The notes: generated from the letters alone by a model not told the origin. A stretch of 64,000 bases of DNA from Jatrophihabitans endophyticus (GCF_900129455.1 NZ_FQVU01000003.1:62001-126000), one strand, 5' to 3'; positions 28,624-37,942 are shown, counted from the first letter of the stretch. Program-made: numbers and translations.

Positions 28624-29387
28624 TCGTGCGCGCGGCGCAGGACGTGCGGGTAGCGGGCGCGGCCGTGCTCACGCCCTACGTCCAGCAGGCGGCCGAGGGC
28701 ACGATCGTGGTGCTGCAGCACGCCGGCGGCGCCAAGGGCAAGGCGCTGCTCGAGACCGCCCGCAAGGCCAAGGCCCTGGAGATCGGCTGCGCCAAGCTCA
28801 CCCGCGCCGACGACCGTGCCGACTTCGTGCGCCACGAGATACGCCGGGCAGGTGGCCGCATCGGGGGCGAGGCGTTGAGCGTGTTGATGGACGCCGTGGG
28901 CAGCGACCTGCGCGAGCTCGCCGGCGTGGCCGGTCAGCTCGTCAGCGACGCCGGCGGGGGAGAGGTCGGCCTCGACCTGGTCCGCCGGTTCCACAAGGGC
29001 AAGGCCGAGGTCAGCGGGTTCGCCGTCTCCGACCTCGCGGTCGTCGGCCGCAGCGGGCCGGCGTTGGAGGCGCTACGGCACGCGCTCGCGATCGGGGTGC
29101 CGTACGTGGTCATCGCCGACGCGCTGGCCGACGGGGTCCGCTCGGTGGCGCGCGTGTGGTCGGCGGGCCGCGGCAGCGAGTACGACCTGGCCAAGCGCCT
29201 CGGCATGCCGCCGTGGAAGGTCAAGCGCGCGCGCAGCCAGGGCCGCGACTGGTCCGAGACCGGGCTGCGGCAGGCCCTCGGTGTCGTCGCCACGTTGAAC
29301 GCCGACGTGAAGGGGCAGGCGGTCGACCCCGCGTACGCGCTGGAGCACGCCGTGCGCCGGATCGGCGCGGCGCGCGCCGACCGATGA
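28392..29387 (+). CDS. holA: DNA polymerase III delta subunit
   Basis: The 331-residue protein starts MPARPVGTDDLPEPLPPV and contains VLLLVGDEDLLVDRAI, the N-terminal element of HolA. It also has the helical segment KRLGMPPWKVKRARSQ near the C-terminus. Delta opens the sliding clamp in the clamp-loader complex. The first 232 bases overlap the unterminated comEC frame. The order comEC-holA-rpsT, with rpsT convergent, is conserved in actinobacteria. Confidence 0.95.
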   Translation: MPARPVGTDDLPEPLPPVLLLVGDEDLLVDRAIGAITAAAVRADADTVVTERTGGEIEGSELHELLGPSLFGDSRLLIVRAAQDVRVAGAAVLTPYVQQAAEGTIVVLQHAGGAKGKALLETARKAKALEIGCAKLTRADDRADFVRHEIRRAGGRIGGEALSVLMDAVGSDLRELAGVAGQLVSDAGGGEVGLDLVRRFHKGKAEVSGFAVSDLAVVGRSGPALEALRHALAIGVPYVVIADALADGVRSVARVWSAGRGSEYDLAKRLGMPPWKVKRARSQGRDWSETGLRQALGVVATLNADVKGQAVDPAYALEHAVRRIGAARADR

Positions 29388-29443
29388 CCGCTGGCCACTG
29401 ACCGGCACGGTTCCGAGACGGCCGCCCACCGCGGCGACCCACG

Positions 29444-29521
29444 ACGCGGCTCCACGACGCCACGACGCGGCTCCACGACGCCACAACGCGGCTCCACGAC
29501 GCCACAACGCGGCTCCGCGAC
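29444..29521. repeat. 21-bp tandem minisatellite
   Basis: Three full copies and a partial fourth of the unit ACGCGGCTCCACGACGCCAC plus one variable base start at 29444, 29465, 29486 and 29507. Copies differ mainly in the last base (G or A). The array lies in the 225-base gap between holA and the convergent rpsT gene. Confidence 0.85.
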
Positions 29522-29559
29522 GCGGGCGGCCCGACGCTCGACGCGGGTCCGTGACGACA

Positions 29560-29595
29560 CCGAGCCGCGTCACCCCGGAGGGTCACGCGGCTCGG
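29560..29595. terminator. Bidirectional terminator between holA and rpsT
   Basis: A 16-bp stem (CCGAGCCGCGT arm) with one mismatch and a four-base CGGA loop lies between the two convergent genes, 16 bases from the rpsT stop. It can act for both strands. Confidence 0.75.
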
Positions 29596-29611
29596 CGGTG
29601 CTGGTGGGTGG

Positions 29612-29872
29612 TTACAGCGAGTTGGCGCGCTGCGCCATGGCCGACTTCTTGTTCGCGGCCTGGTTGGCGTGGATGACGCCCTTGCTGGCGGCCTTGTCCA
29701 GGTCGCGGGACGCCTTGGCGAGCGCGGTGAGCGCCTCGTCCTTGTTCCCGGCGTCGGCGGCCTCGCGGAAACGCCGGATCGCGGTCTTGAGCTCGGACTT
29801 GACGCTCTTGTTGCGCAGGCGCGCGACCTCGTTGGTCCGGATGCGCTTGATCTGGGACTTGATGTTTGCCAC
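29612..29872 (-). CDS. rpsT: 30S ribosomal protein S20
   Basis: The 86-residue basic protein begins [20 protein letters not shown] and ends [16 protein letters not shown]. The length and both ends are canonical for bS20, which binds 16S rRNA early in assembly. The start is a GTG without a visible ribosome site. Confidence 0.97.
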   Translation of the reverse strand: MANIKSQIKRIRTNEVARLRNKSVKSELKTAIRRFREAADAGNKDEALTALAKASRDLDKAASKGVIHANQAANKKSAMAQRANSL

Positions 29873-30005
29873 GGAAGGAAAGCCTCGTTCTGGTGATCGT
29901 TCGCTCGGCGATGCCCGCGGTCTCGAACCTCGTTCCGGCGAGCAGACAACCGCGCCAGAGTATCAGCGGCCACGCGGGTGCCCCAAATCCCCCTGGGCGG
30001 TGGGA

Positions 30006-30380
30006 TCAGGATGTGGCGCGGACGCTGACGAGCTCGAAGCGGGTGAACAGGTACGTGCGCACCCCGTTGCTCTCGCTGACCGACTCGGCCACGGCCCGGT
30101 CGCCGTCCTCCTCGTCGCCGTAGACCATCGGCGTGCCGTCGTCGGCGAAGTACACCCCGCCGTCGACCGGCAGCAGGTCGGTCAGCTGCACGACGACGTA
30201 GCGACCGCCGAGGGAGTTCACGAGCGACTGGATCTCGGTGCTGCGGGCGTCGGTGGCGGTGCGGTAGACGCCGAGCACCTCCTGCCAGTCGTCCTCGCCC
30301 GGCTGCGTGTTCACCAGGTCGCCCTTCTTCAGCTCGACGGCGGGCACCCGGATCTCGACAACGGCTCGTGGGTCGGTCAT
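30006..30380 (-). CDS. Conserved actinobacterial protein of unknown function
   Basis: The 124-residue acidic protein begins MTDPRAVVEI and has beta-rich segments (GDLVNTQPGEDDWQEV, GGRYVVVQLTDLLPVDG) but no signal peptide or membrane helix. GGCAGG lies 9 bases before ATG 30380; an ATG at 30389 is also possible. It follows the PRPP synthetase gene by 56 bases on the same strand and may be co-transcribed. I do not recognise a catalytic motif. Confidence 0.65.
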   Translation of the reverse strand: MTDPRAVVEIRVPAVELKKGDLVNTQPGEDDWQEVLGVYRTATDARSTEIQSLVNSLGGRYVVVQLTDLLPVDGGVYFADDGTPMVYGDEEDGDRAVAESVSESNGVRTYLFTRFELVSVRATS

Positions 30381-30436
30381 GGCCGACATCCTGCCCGACC
30401 GCGCCGCGTCCCGGGACGAGACCCGGCGCGTGGCCC

Positions 30437-31429
30437 TCAGCCGGGGACCGCGAACGGCAGCTGCGGCTGCGGCGGCCCGTGCGTGGGGTCGACGCCGTCG
30501 AACAGGCTGCTGATCGACTCCCCGCCGTGGATGCGGGTGATGGCCTCGGCGAACAGCGGCGCGACCGAGCGGACGGTGAGCGCGGGCCAGTCCTCGGCCG
30601 GCGGCGGCACCGTGTCGGTGGTGACGACCTCGCTCACGAGCGGATGGTCGCGCAGCCGGGGCACCGCCTTGCCCGCGAACAGTCCGTGCGTGCACGCGAC
30701 CGCGGCGTCCGGACAGCCCTCCTCGGTCAGCTTGCCCAGCAGCTCCACGATCGAGCCGCCGGTCGCGATCTCGTCGTCGAGCACGATGACGCGCTTGCCG
30801 CGCACGTCGCCGACGATGGCGTCGATGACCACGCGGTCGTCGGCGACCCGCTGCTTGGAGCCCGCGGCCACCGGCAGCCCCAGCAGCCGGGCGAACTGGG
30901 TCGCGGTCTTGGCATTGCCGAGGTCGGGGGACACCACGACGGTGTCGCTGAGGTCGCGGCCGCGGAAGTGGTCGGCCAGCTCGCCGATCGCGGTGAGGTG
31001 GTCGACGGGCACCGAGAAGAAGCCGTGCACCTGCGGCGCGTGCAGGGTCATCGTGAGCACCCGGTCGGCGCCCGCGGTCGTCAGCATGTCGGCGACCAGG
31101 CGGCCGGCGATCGAGATGCGCGACGCGTCCTTCTTGTCCGAGCGCGCGTACGCGTAGTGCGGGATCACCGCGGTCACCTGCGAGGCCGACGCGCCGCGGG
31201 CGGCGTCGAGCATCAACAGCAGCTCCATCAGGTGCTCCTGCGTGGGAGGCACGAGCGGCTGCACCACGAACACGTCGCGCTGCCGGCAGTTCTCCTGCAG
31301 CTGCACGTACAGGCAGTCGTTGCTGAAGCGGCGGATCTCGACCGGGGACAGCGGCACGCCCAGCGCGTCGCAGATGCTGCGGGCGAGGGGCACGTGGGCG
31401 CTTCCCGAGAACACCACGATCTCGCGCAT
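30437..31429 (-). CDS. prs: Ribose-phosphate diphosphokinase (PRPP synthetase)
   Basis: The 330-residue enzyme makes PRPP from ribose 5-phosphate and ATP. The N-terminal IVVFSGSAHVPLA and RRFSNDCLYVQLQENCRQRD match the PRPP synthetase fold, and the PRPP loop is VIVLDDEIATGGS. The flexible-loop segment RSDKKDASRISIAGRL differs from the common RQDRK-type sequence. It may therefore be a divergent paralogue beside a canonical prs elsewhere. Confidence 0.88.
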   Translation of the reverse strand: MREIVVFSGSAHVPLARSICDALGVPLSPVEIRRFSNDCLYVQLQENCRQRDVFVVQPLVPPTQEHLMELLLMLDAARGASASQVTAVIPHYAYARSDKKDASRISIAGRLVADMLTTAGADRVLTMTLHAPQVHGFFSVPVDHLTAIGELADHFRGRDLSDTVVVSPDLGNAKTATQFARLLGLPVAAGSKQRVADDRVVIDAIVGDVRGKRVIVLDDEIATGGSIVELLGKLTEEGCPDAAVACTHGLFAGKAVPRLRDHPLVSEVVTTDTVPPPAEDWPALTVRSVAPLFAEAITRIHGGESISSLFDGVDPTHGPPQPQLPFAVPG

Positions 31430-31459
31430 GGGGTGCAGGCTATCCCCCCGCGCCGCGGG

Positions 31460-32083
31460 TCAGTCGGTCGCGACGGTCCAGCGCTGCCGGCGGTGCGTCG
31501 GCCGCTCGACCTCGTCCACGACGGCGATGGCGAAGTCGGCGAACGAGATGGACGTCCCCACCGGGCTGTCTGCGCCGGAGCGGTACGAGCCGGTGCGCTC
31601 GCCGGGCTGGATGACCGGCGCGGGCGAGAGGAACGTCCACGCGACCTCGTCGCCGAGGTCGCGCACGGCCGCGAGCGCGTCCGCGGCGGCGAGTGCCTCG
31701 GCCTTGTAGGCGTCGGGGAACTCGGGGCCGTCGACGAGACGCACGCCGTCGGCGTCGACCAGGCTGCCGGCGCCGCCGACCACGAGGACCGGGGTGCCGT
31801 TCAGGGCGTGCAGGAACGGGACGAGCTGCGAGGCGAACGCGCCGGGGTTCCCGCCCGGCTCGCGCGACGGTCCGAACGCGGTGACGACCACGTCGGCACC
31901 GCCGGCGACCGCCGCGACGTCCGCGGTGTCGGTGAGCTCGCCGTGGCGCCACGTGACGCCGGCGGGCAGCTCGGCGGTGGGTTCGCGCCGGCTCAGTGCC
32001 GTCACCTCGTGGCCGCGACGCGCCGCCTCGGCCACGATCTCCGTCCCGGCCTGGCCCGTCCCGCCGTACACCGCGATGCGCAT
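31460..32083 (-). CDS. NAD(P)-binding oxidoreductase/epimerase-like protein
   Basis: The 207-residue Rossmann protein begins [20 protein letters not shown] with the GxxGxxG dinucleotide motif. It is of the atypical short-chain (NmrA/YwnB-like) type, without the YxxxK catalytic pair in the usual place. Activity could be quinone- or stress-related reduction. A palindromic operator lies 22 bases before the start, suggesting control by a MarR- or HxlR-type repressor not encoded nearby. Confidence 0.75.
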   Translation of the reverse strand: MRIAVYGGTGQAGTEIVAEAARRGHEVTALSRREPTAELPAGVTWRHGELTDTADVAAVAGGADVVVTAFGPSREPGGNPGAFASQLVPFLHALNGTPVLVVGGAGSLVDADGVRLVDGPEFPDAYKAEALAAADALAAVRDLGDEVAWTFLSPAPVIQPGERTGSYRSGADSPVGTSISFADFAIAVVDEVERPTHRRQRWTVATD

Positions 32084-32102
32084 GCTGAGGTCCCCTCGGT
32101 AG

Positions 32103-32120
32103 TAGTTGAAGTCTCAACCG
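32103..32120 (-). promoter_or_regulatory. Palindromic operator upstream of the NAD(P)-binding gene
   Basis: GTTGA (32105-32109) and TCAAC (32114-32118) form a palindrome with a four-base centre, of the AGTTGAAxxxTCAACT type often bound by MarR-family repressors. The regulator is not known. Confidence 0.5.
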
Positions 32121-32181
32121 TAACGTGCTGGCGGTCCCGGGCATTCCCAGGGGGCGCCGCCCCCCATGGAACACTGGACGC

Positions 32182-34020
32182 ATGACTGAGGCCGGACGCA
32201 CCGACCCGGCGATCATCCGCAACTTCTGCATCATCGCCCACATCGACCACGGCAAGTCGACGCTCGCCGACCGCATGCTCGGCCTCACCGGCGTCGTCAC
32301 CGAGCGGCAGGCCCGCGCGCAGTACCTCGACCGGATGGACATCGAGCGCGAGCGCGGCATCACCATCAAGGCGCAGAACGTCCGGATGCCGTGGACGAGC
32401 CGCGAGACCGGCGTCGAGCACGTGCTGCACATGATCGACACCCCCGGCCACGTCGACTTCACCTACGAGGTCAGCCGCAGCCTGGCCGCGTGCGAGGGCG
32501 CGGTGCTGCTCGTCGACGCCGCGCAGGGCATCGAGGCGCAGACGCTCGCCAACCTCTACCTCGCGCTCGAGAACGACCTGCAGATCGTCCCGGTCCTGAA
32601 CAAGATCGACCTCCCCGCCGCGCAGCCCGACTACTACGCCGAGGAGCTCGCCCACATCATCGGCTGCGAGCCCGACGACGTCCTGCGGGTGAGCGCCAAG
32701 ACCGGCGAGGGCGTCGAGGCGCTCCTCGACGTCATCTGCCGCGACGTCCCCGCCCCCGTGGGCGACCCCGACGTCCCTGGCCGGGCGATGATCTTCGACT
32801 CCGTCTACGACATCTACCGCGGCGTCATCACCTACATCCGCGTGGTCGACGGTCACTTCACGCCCCGCGAGCGCATCAAGATGATGTCGACGGCGGCCAC
32901 GCACGAATTGCTCGAGATCGGGGTCATCTCGCCCGAGGCGGTGCCGACGGACGGCCTGTCGGTCGGCGAGGTCGGCTATCTCATCACCGGCGTGAAGGAC
33001 GTCCGGCAGAGCCGGGTGGGCGACACCGTCACCGACGCGGCGAAGCCGGCGCAGGACAGCCTCGGCGGCTACCGCGACCCGCAGCCGATGGTCTACTCCG
33101 GGCTGTATCCGATCGACGGGTCGGACTACCCGCTGCTACGCGACGCGCTCGACAAGCTGCGCCTCAACGACGCCGCGCTCACCTACGAGCCCGAGTCGAG
33201 CGCCGCGCTCGGCTTCGGCTTCCGCTGCGGCTTCCTCGGCCTGTTGCACCTCGAGATCACCCGCGACCGTCTCGAGCGCGAGTTCGACCTCGACCTCATC
33301 AGCACCGCGCCCAACGTCGTCTACCGCGTCCTGCTCGAGGACGGCACCGAGCACGTGGTCACCAACCCGTCCGACTGGCCGGCGGGCAAGAAGATCGCCG
33401 AGACGCACGAGCCGATCGTCAAGGCGATGATCATCGCCCCGAGCGAGTACATCGGCGCGATCATGGAGCTGTGCCAGGACCGCCGCGGCACCCTCGGCGG
33501 CATGGACTACCTGTCCGAGACGCGCGTCGAGCTGCGCTACACGCTGCCGCTGGCCGAGATCATCTTCGACTTCTTCGACCAGCTCAAGTCGCGCACCCGC
33601 GGTTACGCCAGCCTCGACTACGAGCTCGCCGGCGAGCAGGTCTCCGACCTCGTCAAGGTCGACATCCTGCTGCAGGGCGAGCCGGTCGACGCGTTCAGCG
33701 CCATCGTCCACAAGGACAAGGCCTACGGCTACGGCACGTCGATGACCGTCAAGCTGCGCAAGCTCATCCCGCGCCAGCAGTTCGAGGTCCCGATCCAGGC
33801 CGCGGTCGGGTCGCGCGTCATCGCCCGCGAGAACATCCGCGCGATCCGCAAGGACGTCCTGGCCAAGTGCTACGGCGGTGACATCACCCGCAAGCGCAAG
33901 CTGCTGGAGAAGCAGAAGGAAGGCAAGAAGCGGATGAAGATGGTCGGCCGTGTCGAGGTGCCGCAGGAGGCCTTCATCGCAGCGCTCTCCACCTCGGACG
34001 CCGAGCCGGCCAAGAAGTAG
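32182..34020 (+). CDS. lepA: Elongation factor 4 (LepA)
   Basis: The 612-residue translational GTPase has G1 in [17 protein letters not shown]3 in [12 protein letters not shown] and G4 in NKIDLPAA. LepA-specific C-terminal sequences such as [20 protein letters not shown] complete it. LepA acts on ribosomes during stress and initiation. It starts at ATG 32182. The gene order rpsT ... lepA ... hemW is typical of actinobacteria. Confidence 0.97.
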   Translation: MTEAGRTDPAIIRNFCIIAHIDHGKSTLADRMLGLTGVVTERQARAQYLDRMDIERERGITIKAQNVRMPWTSRETGVEHVLHMIDTPGHVDFTYEVSRSLAACEGAVLLVDAAQGIEAQTLANLYLALENDLQIVPVLNKIDLPAAQPDYYAEELAHIIGCEPDDVLRVSAKTGEGVEALLDVICRDVPAPVGDPDVPGRAMIFDSVYDIYRGVITYIRVVDGHFTPRERIKMMSTAATHELLEIGVISPEAVPTDGLSVGEVGYLITGVKDVRQSRVGDTVTDAAKPAQDSLGGYRDPQPMVYSGLYPIDGSDYPLLRDALDKLRLNDAALTYEPESSAALGFGFRCGFLGLLHLEITRDRLEREFDLDLISTAPNVVYRVLLEDGTEHVVTNPSDWPAGKKIAETHEPIVKAMIIAPSEYIGAIMELCQDRRGTLGGMDYLSETRVELRYTLPLAEIIFDFFDQLKSRTRGYASLDYELAGEQVSDLVKVDILLQGEPVDAFSAIVHKDKAYGYGTSMTVKLRKLIPRQQFEVPIQAAVGSRVIARENIRAIRKDVLAKCYGGDITRKRKLLEKQKEGKKRMKMVGRVEVPQEAFIAALSTSDAEPAKK

Positions 34021-34030
34021 CACCGCCCGA

Positions 34031-35017
34031 ATGCGCCCGATGCGGGACGCGCTGCGACTGCGGCGCGCCGGGGACGGCCCGGCCCGGGTCGTGCTCACCC
34101 TGCTCGCGCTCGGGACGACCGTCGTGGCGTGGGGCACGCTGGTGCTGCACGCCTACGGCTGGACGCCGCAGTGGCTGCTGATCGCCGCCGCGCTCGCCCA
34201 CTTCGCGATGTGGGCGGCGCCGGTCGCCCTGGTGCTCGCCGTGCTCGTCCGCCGGTGGCTGCTCACCGCCCTCGCCGTGCTCGCGACGGTGCTGGTCCTG
34301 ACGGTCCAGCTCCCGCCGACGATCGCCGACACGGCACCACGGGGGCGGACGGTGCGCGTGCTGCAGGCCAACCTGCGCGTCGGGCACGCCGACCCCGCCG
34401 GGCTGGTTCGTCTCGTCCGCGAGCAGCGCGCCGACCTGCTCGCGACCGAGGAGCTGACGACGGCCGAGGCCCGGCGACTGGTCGCCGCCGGCCTGTCGCG
34501 TTCGCTGCCCTACCACTACCTGCGGCCGCTGCCCGACGGCGGCAGCGGCTCGGGTATCTGGAGCCGCTGGCCGCTCTCGGGAACGCAGGACGTCCCCGGC
34601 TTCTGGCTGGGGACCGTCCGGGCGCGGGTGGCGGCACCCGGCGGCCCGCTCACCTTCCTCGCGGTGCACCTGACCCCGCCGTGGCCGTTCCCCGAACGCC
34701 GGTGGCTGGCCGAGGTGCCACGCCTGCGGACGCTGCTGCGGGCCCAGCCCGTCGACGGCCCGGTGCTCGCGGCGGGGGACTACAACGCCACCGTCGACCA
34801 CGCCCAGTTCCGTGGGTTGCTCGCCGACGGGTACGGCGACGCCGCGCAGCAGGCGGGGGAGGGGTACCTGCCGAGCTACCCGGCCGACCGCTGGTACGGG
34901 CCGGTGATCGGCATCGACCACGTGCTGCTGCGCGACGCGACCGGTACCGCGGCCCGCACCCTGGACCTGCCCAACTCCGATCACCGCGCGCTGCTCGCCG
35001 ACGTCGCACTGCACTGA
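34031..35017 (+). CDS. Membrane-anchored endonuclease/exonuclease/phosphatase-family protein
   Basis: The 328-residue protein has three hydrophobic segments in about the first 100 residues. An EEP domain follows, with an RVLQANLRVGHAD start, AVHLTPPWP, the catalytic AGDYNATVDH and the C-terminal NSDHRALLADV. Such proteins hydrolyse phosphodiesters at the membrane; the substrate is unknown. The gene begins 10 bases after lepA and is probably in the same transcript. Confidence 0.85.
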   Translation: MRPMRDALRLRRAGDGPARVVLTLLALGTTVVAWGTLVLHAYGWTPQWLLIAAALAHFAMWAAPVALVLAVLVRRWLLTALAVLATVLVLTVQLPPTIADTAPRGRTVRVLQANLRVGHADPAGLVRLVREQRADLLATEELTTAEARRLVAAGLSRSLPYHYLRPLPDGGSGSGIWSRWPLSGTQDVPGFWLGTVRARVAAPGGPLTFLAVHLTPPWPFPERRWLAEVPRLRTLLRAQPVDGPVLAAGDYNATVDHAQFRGLLADGYGDAAQQAGEGYLPSYPADRWYGPVIGIDHVLLRDATGTAARTLDLPNSDHRALLADVALH

Positions 35018-35060
35018 CACCGCGACTCCCCGCGCCGGCGGGGTGTCATAGCGTGCCGGG

Positions 35061-35777
35061 GTGCGCAACCCCGGTCAGCTGCTGCCCGACCACGCCGCCG
35101 TCCTCGCGACCCTCGGCCGTTCGACCCCCGTCGCGCCGGGCGCGGCGCGCCCCGGAACCGTCGTCCGGACCGTGGGGACGGCCGCGGCGGGGCCCGGCGG
35201 CCTGCTGACCGCGCCGCTCTCGGGCCAGCCGTGCGTGTGGTTCCGCGTACTCGAGGCCCGTCACCCCGCCTGGCAGACGCTGGGTGTGGGCGTGGTGCCG
35301 ACACCGGCCATCCCGCCGGTGGTCGGTTCCGACGTCGGCTTCCCCGCCGCGGAGGCGACCGACCACGAGTCGGGCGAGCCGTTCGCGGTGGTGGGCGGCG
35401 GGGGCGCCGTGCTCGTCGACCCGGCCCGCGCCGACGTGGACACGCCGGTCGTCCCCGTCGACGGCGCGGAGGGCGAGTTTCGCGTCACGACCTACACGCT
35501 GCGCCGCGAGTGGATCCTCGAAGAAGGTGCCGAGGTGTTCGTCGCCGGCGCCGTGGCCGGGGACATGGGCGCGCCGGTGCTGCGCGCCACGCCCGCCGAC
35601 TGCCTCGTCGTGAGCGCCCGCGGCGAGCGGTACGTCGTCGAGCGGGCGCGCGCGACCGTCGCGGCCGTGCCCGCGGCGACCGCGCGCTCGCAGCGTGCCC
35701 TGCTCGTCGGGCTGCTGGTCGGCGGCGCGGTGATGCTCGCCGTGCTCGTCGCCCTGGCCGTCGTGCTGGTGGGGTGA
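35061..35777 (+). CDS. GIDE-domain membrane protein
   Basis: The 238-residue protein contains the segment LSGQPCVWFRVLEA, typical of the GIDE domain found in bacterial proteins related to the mitochondrial E3 ligase MUL1. A terminal transmembrane segment (LLVGLLVGGAVMLAVLVAL) anchors it. No RING domain is present, so ligase activity is not implied. TAGCGT (35049-35054) lies 6 bases before the GTG start, a leaderless layout. Confidence 0.75.
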   Translation: MRNPGQLLPDHAAVLATLGRSTPVAPGAARPGTVVRTVGTAAAGPGGLLTAPLSGQPCVWFRVLEARHPAWQTLGVGVVPTPAIPPVVGSDVGFPAAEATDHESGEPFAVVGGGGAVLVDPARADVDTPVVPVDGAEGEFRVTTYTLRREWILEEGAEVFVAGAVAGDMGAPVLRATPADCLVVSARGERYVVERARATVAAVPAATARSQRALLVGLLVGGAVMLAVLVALAVVLVG

Positions 35778-35840
35778 CGCGCCGCGCTCGTCCGGCGGTC
35801 GTCGTCGTGCCGCGCTGTGGTGGTCTCGCCGTTGTCGCAC

Positions 35841-35885
35841 GGCCCGTATACGCCCCGTATACGGGCCGCATACGCGCCGTGTGAC
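35841..35885. repeat. 11-12-bp degenerate repeats with a palindrome
   Basis: GTATACG, GTATACG and GCATACG recur every 11 bases (35846, 35857, 35868). The perfect 12-bp palindrome CCCGTATACGGG is at 35854-35865. The cluster lies between convergent genes and may act as a terminator or protein site; the function is unknown. Confidence 0.6.
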
Positions 35886-35939
35886 ACTCGCGGAAGACCT
35901 CGACGCCACGGGGGACGGTGGCCGCCCGGCAGACGCGCC

Positions 35940-36422
35940 TCAGGGCCGAGGCGGGCGGGCCTGCGCGGCCCGGCCCATCACCTCGGCCGCCGAGCGCAGC
36001 GACGTGGTGAACTGCCGCTGCGCGTCACCGAGCTGGGCGACGGCCTCGTCGAGGCGGCGCTGCTGCTCCTCGGCCGAGGGCACCAGCCCGGCCTCGCGCA
36101 TGGCGTCGAGGGTGCGCTGCTGGTAGTCCGCGGCGGCGTCGGCGATGGTCGCCTTGATGGCGGCGGCGAGATCGGCCGAGCCCAGCCGCATGGCCCTGGG
36201 GTCGAGGACGAGGTCGTGGACGCCCTGCGCGGTGAACTCGACGCGCACGTGGCCGTCCTCGGTCTGCGCGGCACCGACGACGTCGGCGACGATGCTGCCG
36301 ATGTCGCGGGCGCGCTCCATGCGTCGCGTGGAGTCCGACAGCTCCTGCTCGAGGCCGTCGATGGTGCGCTGGAAGCGCTCGACGGCGTCGGCGCCGCCCA
36401 GCCCGCCCGTTGCGCCGGTCAT
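35940..36422 (-). CDS. YbaB/EbfC family protein, EspL-like context
   Basis: The 160-residue protein has a coiled-coil N-terminus (ERFQRTIDGLEQELSDSTRRM), a central beta-rich YbaB core (GHVRVEFTAQGVHDLVLD) and a helical C-terminus. Canonical YbaB binds DNA. The mycobacterial relative EspL works with ESX-1 substrates as a chaperone-like factor. Its start overlaps the stop of the upstream WXG-like gene by four bases, so a partner role for that protein is more likely than nucleoid binding. Confidence 0.75.
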   Translation of the reverse strand: MTGATGGLGGADAVERFQRTIDGLEQELSDSTRRMERARDIGSIVADVVGAAQTEDGHVRVEFTAQGVHDLVLDPRAMRLGSADLAAAIKATIADAAADYQQRTLDAMREAGLVPSAEEQQRRLDEAVAQLGDAQRQFTTSLRSAAEVMGRAAQARPPRP

Positions 36423-37558
36423 GCCTGCTGCTCCGATCCGGCGCCGGACGAGCCGTCGTTGATGTCGGACCCGACGGGGATGACCTGGTAGTCGTCCTCG
36501 TCCGCGGGCGGGATGGGCACGATGCCCGGACCGTCGTCGGTGGCCGGCGGCAACGGCTGCACGGGGTTCGGCGGCGACGTCGGTGGCGTCGGCGGCAGGT
36601 CGTAGTGGACGTCGTCGTGGTCGTTGGGCGGGGGCTGGTCGCCGTCGAACAGGTCCTCGACCGCGTCGATCTCGTCGCCGTAGCCGCTGAGGTCCTTCAG
36701 CACCTGACCCGGCCCCTCGCCGGAGACGCCGTCGACCACCGCGGAGTTGACGTCGCCGAGCCGCGAGGAGAACTCGCCGCCGACGAGGTTGTCGACGTAG
36801 GCGTTGCCGGTGCCGGGCAGCTTGCTGGCGATCGCGTCGGTGGCCACGCCGGCGGCAAAGCCCTCGAGGTTCTTGCCGACCTCGCCGAGACCGTCGACCT
36901 GTGCCTTGCCGTACGTGGACAGTGCCGAGGTGTCACCGTGCTCGGCCTGCTCGTGGACGTCGACGAGGCTGCCGACGCCGAGGACGGCGGCGGCGGTCTG
37001 CAGCAACGCGGCGTAGCCGGCGACGACCCCGCCGAGGACGGCCAGGCAGGTGGCCGCGGTGGCGCACCCGGCGGCGTACGCGGCCTCGGACGGGCCTAGG
37101 TTGCCGACGACGCTCGCCACCGCCGCCTCGAACGCCAGCGCCTCGGAGAGCAGGACGCCGCCGATGCCGAGGCAGACGCCGCCGTACGCGCCGAGCGGCA
37201 CCGCGAGCCCGGCGAGGGTGGCGCCGACGACCTCGGCGAAGGTGCTCGCGGTGTCCAGCTGCGCGGAGAACTCGCGAGCCCGCACGTCGAACAGCTCGCG
37301 GTCGGCGCCGTCCCACGCGTCCCGGCCCAGCGACGCGCACAGCGAGTCGACCTGCGCCCGCGCGCGGCCGAGCGCCTCGGCGCCGTCCAGCCAGCTGGCC
37401 GCGCCCTCGGCGATGGTCCCGGGGCCGCCCTTGCCGACGGGCATGAGCAGGTTGATGCCCCACACCGGCGGGAAGACGTCGGCCGGGATCAGCATCAGTC
37501 CCGCGGCCTGCACGGCGCGGTCGACGATGGTGTCGGCGACGTACCCTGCTGCACCCAT
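36419..37558 (-). CDS. WXG-like putative type VII secretion substrate with proline-rich tail
   Basis: The 379-residue protein has an N-terminal helical region holding a W-x-G motif (LGRDAWDGADREL, about residues 77-89). A long hydrophobic helical stretch (about 110-200) follows, then a central region with few features and a Pro/Asp-rich tail from about residue 310. There is no signal peptide. The layout resembles EspB- or PPE-like ESX substrates or the stalk of polymorphic toxins, but no toxin domain is recognisable. It lies 12 bases after the EspC-like gene and overlaps the YbaB gene. Confidence 0.6.
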   Translation of the reverse strand: MGAAGYVADTIVDRAVQAAGLMLIPADVFPPVWGINLLMPVGKGGPGTIAEGAASWLDGAEALGRARAQVDSLCASLGRDAWDGADRELFDVRAREFSAQLDTASTFAEVVGATLAGLAVPLGAYGGVCLGIGGVLLSEALAFEAAVASVVGNLGPSEAAYAAGCATAATCLAVLGGVVAGYAALLQTAAAVLGVGSLVDVHEQAEHGDTSALSTYGKAQVDGLGEVGKNLEGFAAGVATDAIASKLPGTGNAYVDNLVGGEFSSRLGDVNSAVVDGVSGEGPGQVLKDLSGYGDEIDAVEDLFDGDQPPPNDHDDVHYDLPPTPPTSPPNPVQPLPPATDDGPGIVPIPPADEDDYQVIPVGSDINDGSSGAGSEQQA

Positions 37559-37570
37559 GACGTCCTCCCG

Positions 37571-37873
37571 TCAGATCTCGACGATCGTGTTGTCGGACTC
37601 GGCCCGCGCCCACAGCGTGGCGGTCGCGGCGAGCTTGTCGGTGATCGCGCGGAGCTCGTCGTGCTTGGACTGCGCGTCCGCGATCGCCCACTCGCGCGTG
37701 CCCGGATACACCACCTGCAGCGACAGGCCGGCCTGACTGAACTTGTCGCCGGAGATCTCGGCCGCCTCGAAGGACGCCTTGGCCCGGTCCAGCTCGGGGC
37801 CGACCGCGTCGTCGAGCTGGTTCGCCAACTGGATCAACGCCTCGGGGATGATGGTCTCGCCGCTACCGCCCAT
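37571..37873 (-). CDS. EspC/WXG100-like small helical protein
   Basis: The 100-residue protein is predicted helix-turn-helix: IPEALIQLANQLDDAVGPEL, then a glycine-containing turn, then a second long helix ending DNTIVEI. Size, lack of signal peptide and position as first gene of a WXG-like/YbaB operon suggest an ESX-type secreted partner (EspC-like). A canonical WXG is missing; REW is the closest. Confidence 0.6.
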   Translation of the reverse strand: MGGSGETIIPEALIQLANQLDDAVGPELDRAKASFEAAEISGDKFSQAGLSLQVVYPGTREWAIADAQSKHDELRAITDKLAATATLWARAESDNTIVEI

Positions 37874-37942
37874 GATCCGATCCTGGCCGATCCGGCCGCG
37901 CGGGGCGAGGCGGGCGCATGGGGAGGTGTCCCCGGCCCGCGC

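Noticed and set aside
30006-30695. Longer start for the 124-residue protein
   Set aside because: The upstream extension overlaps the PRPP synthetase gene and reads as low-complexity shadow sequence.
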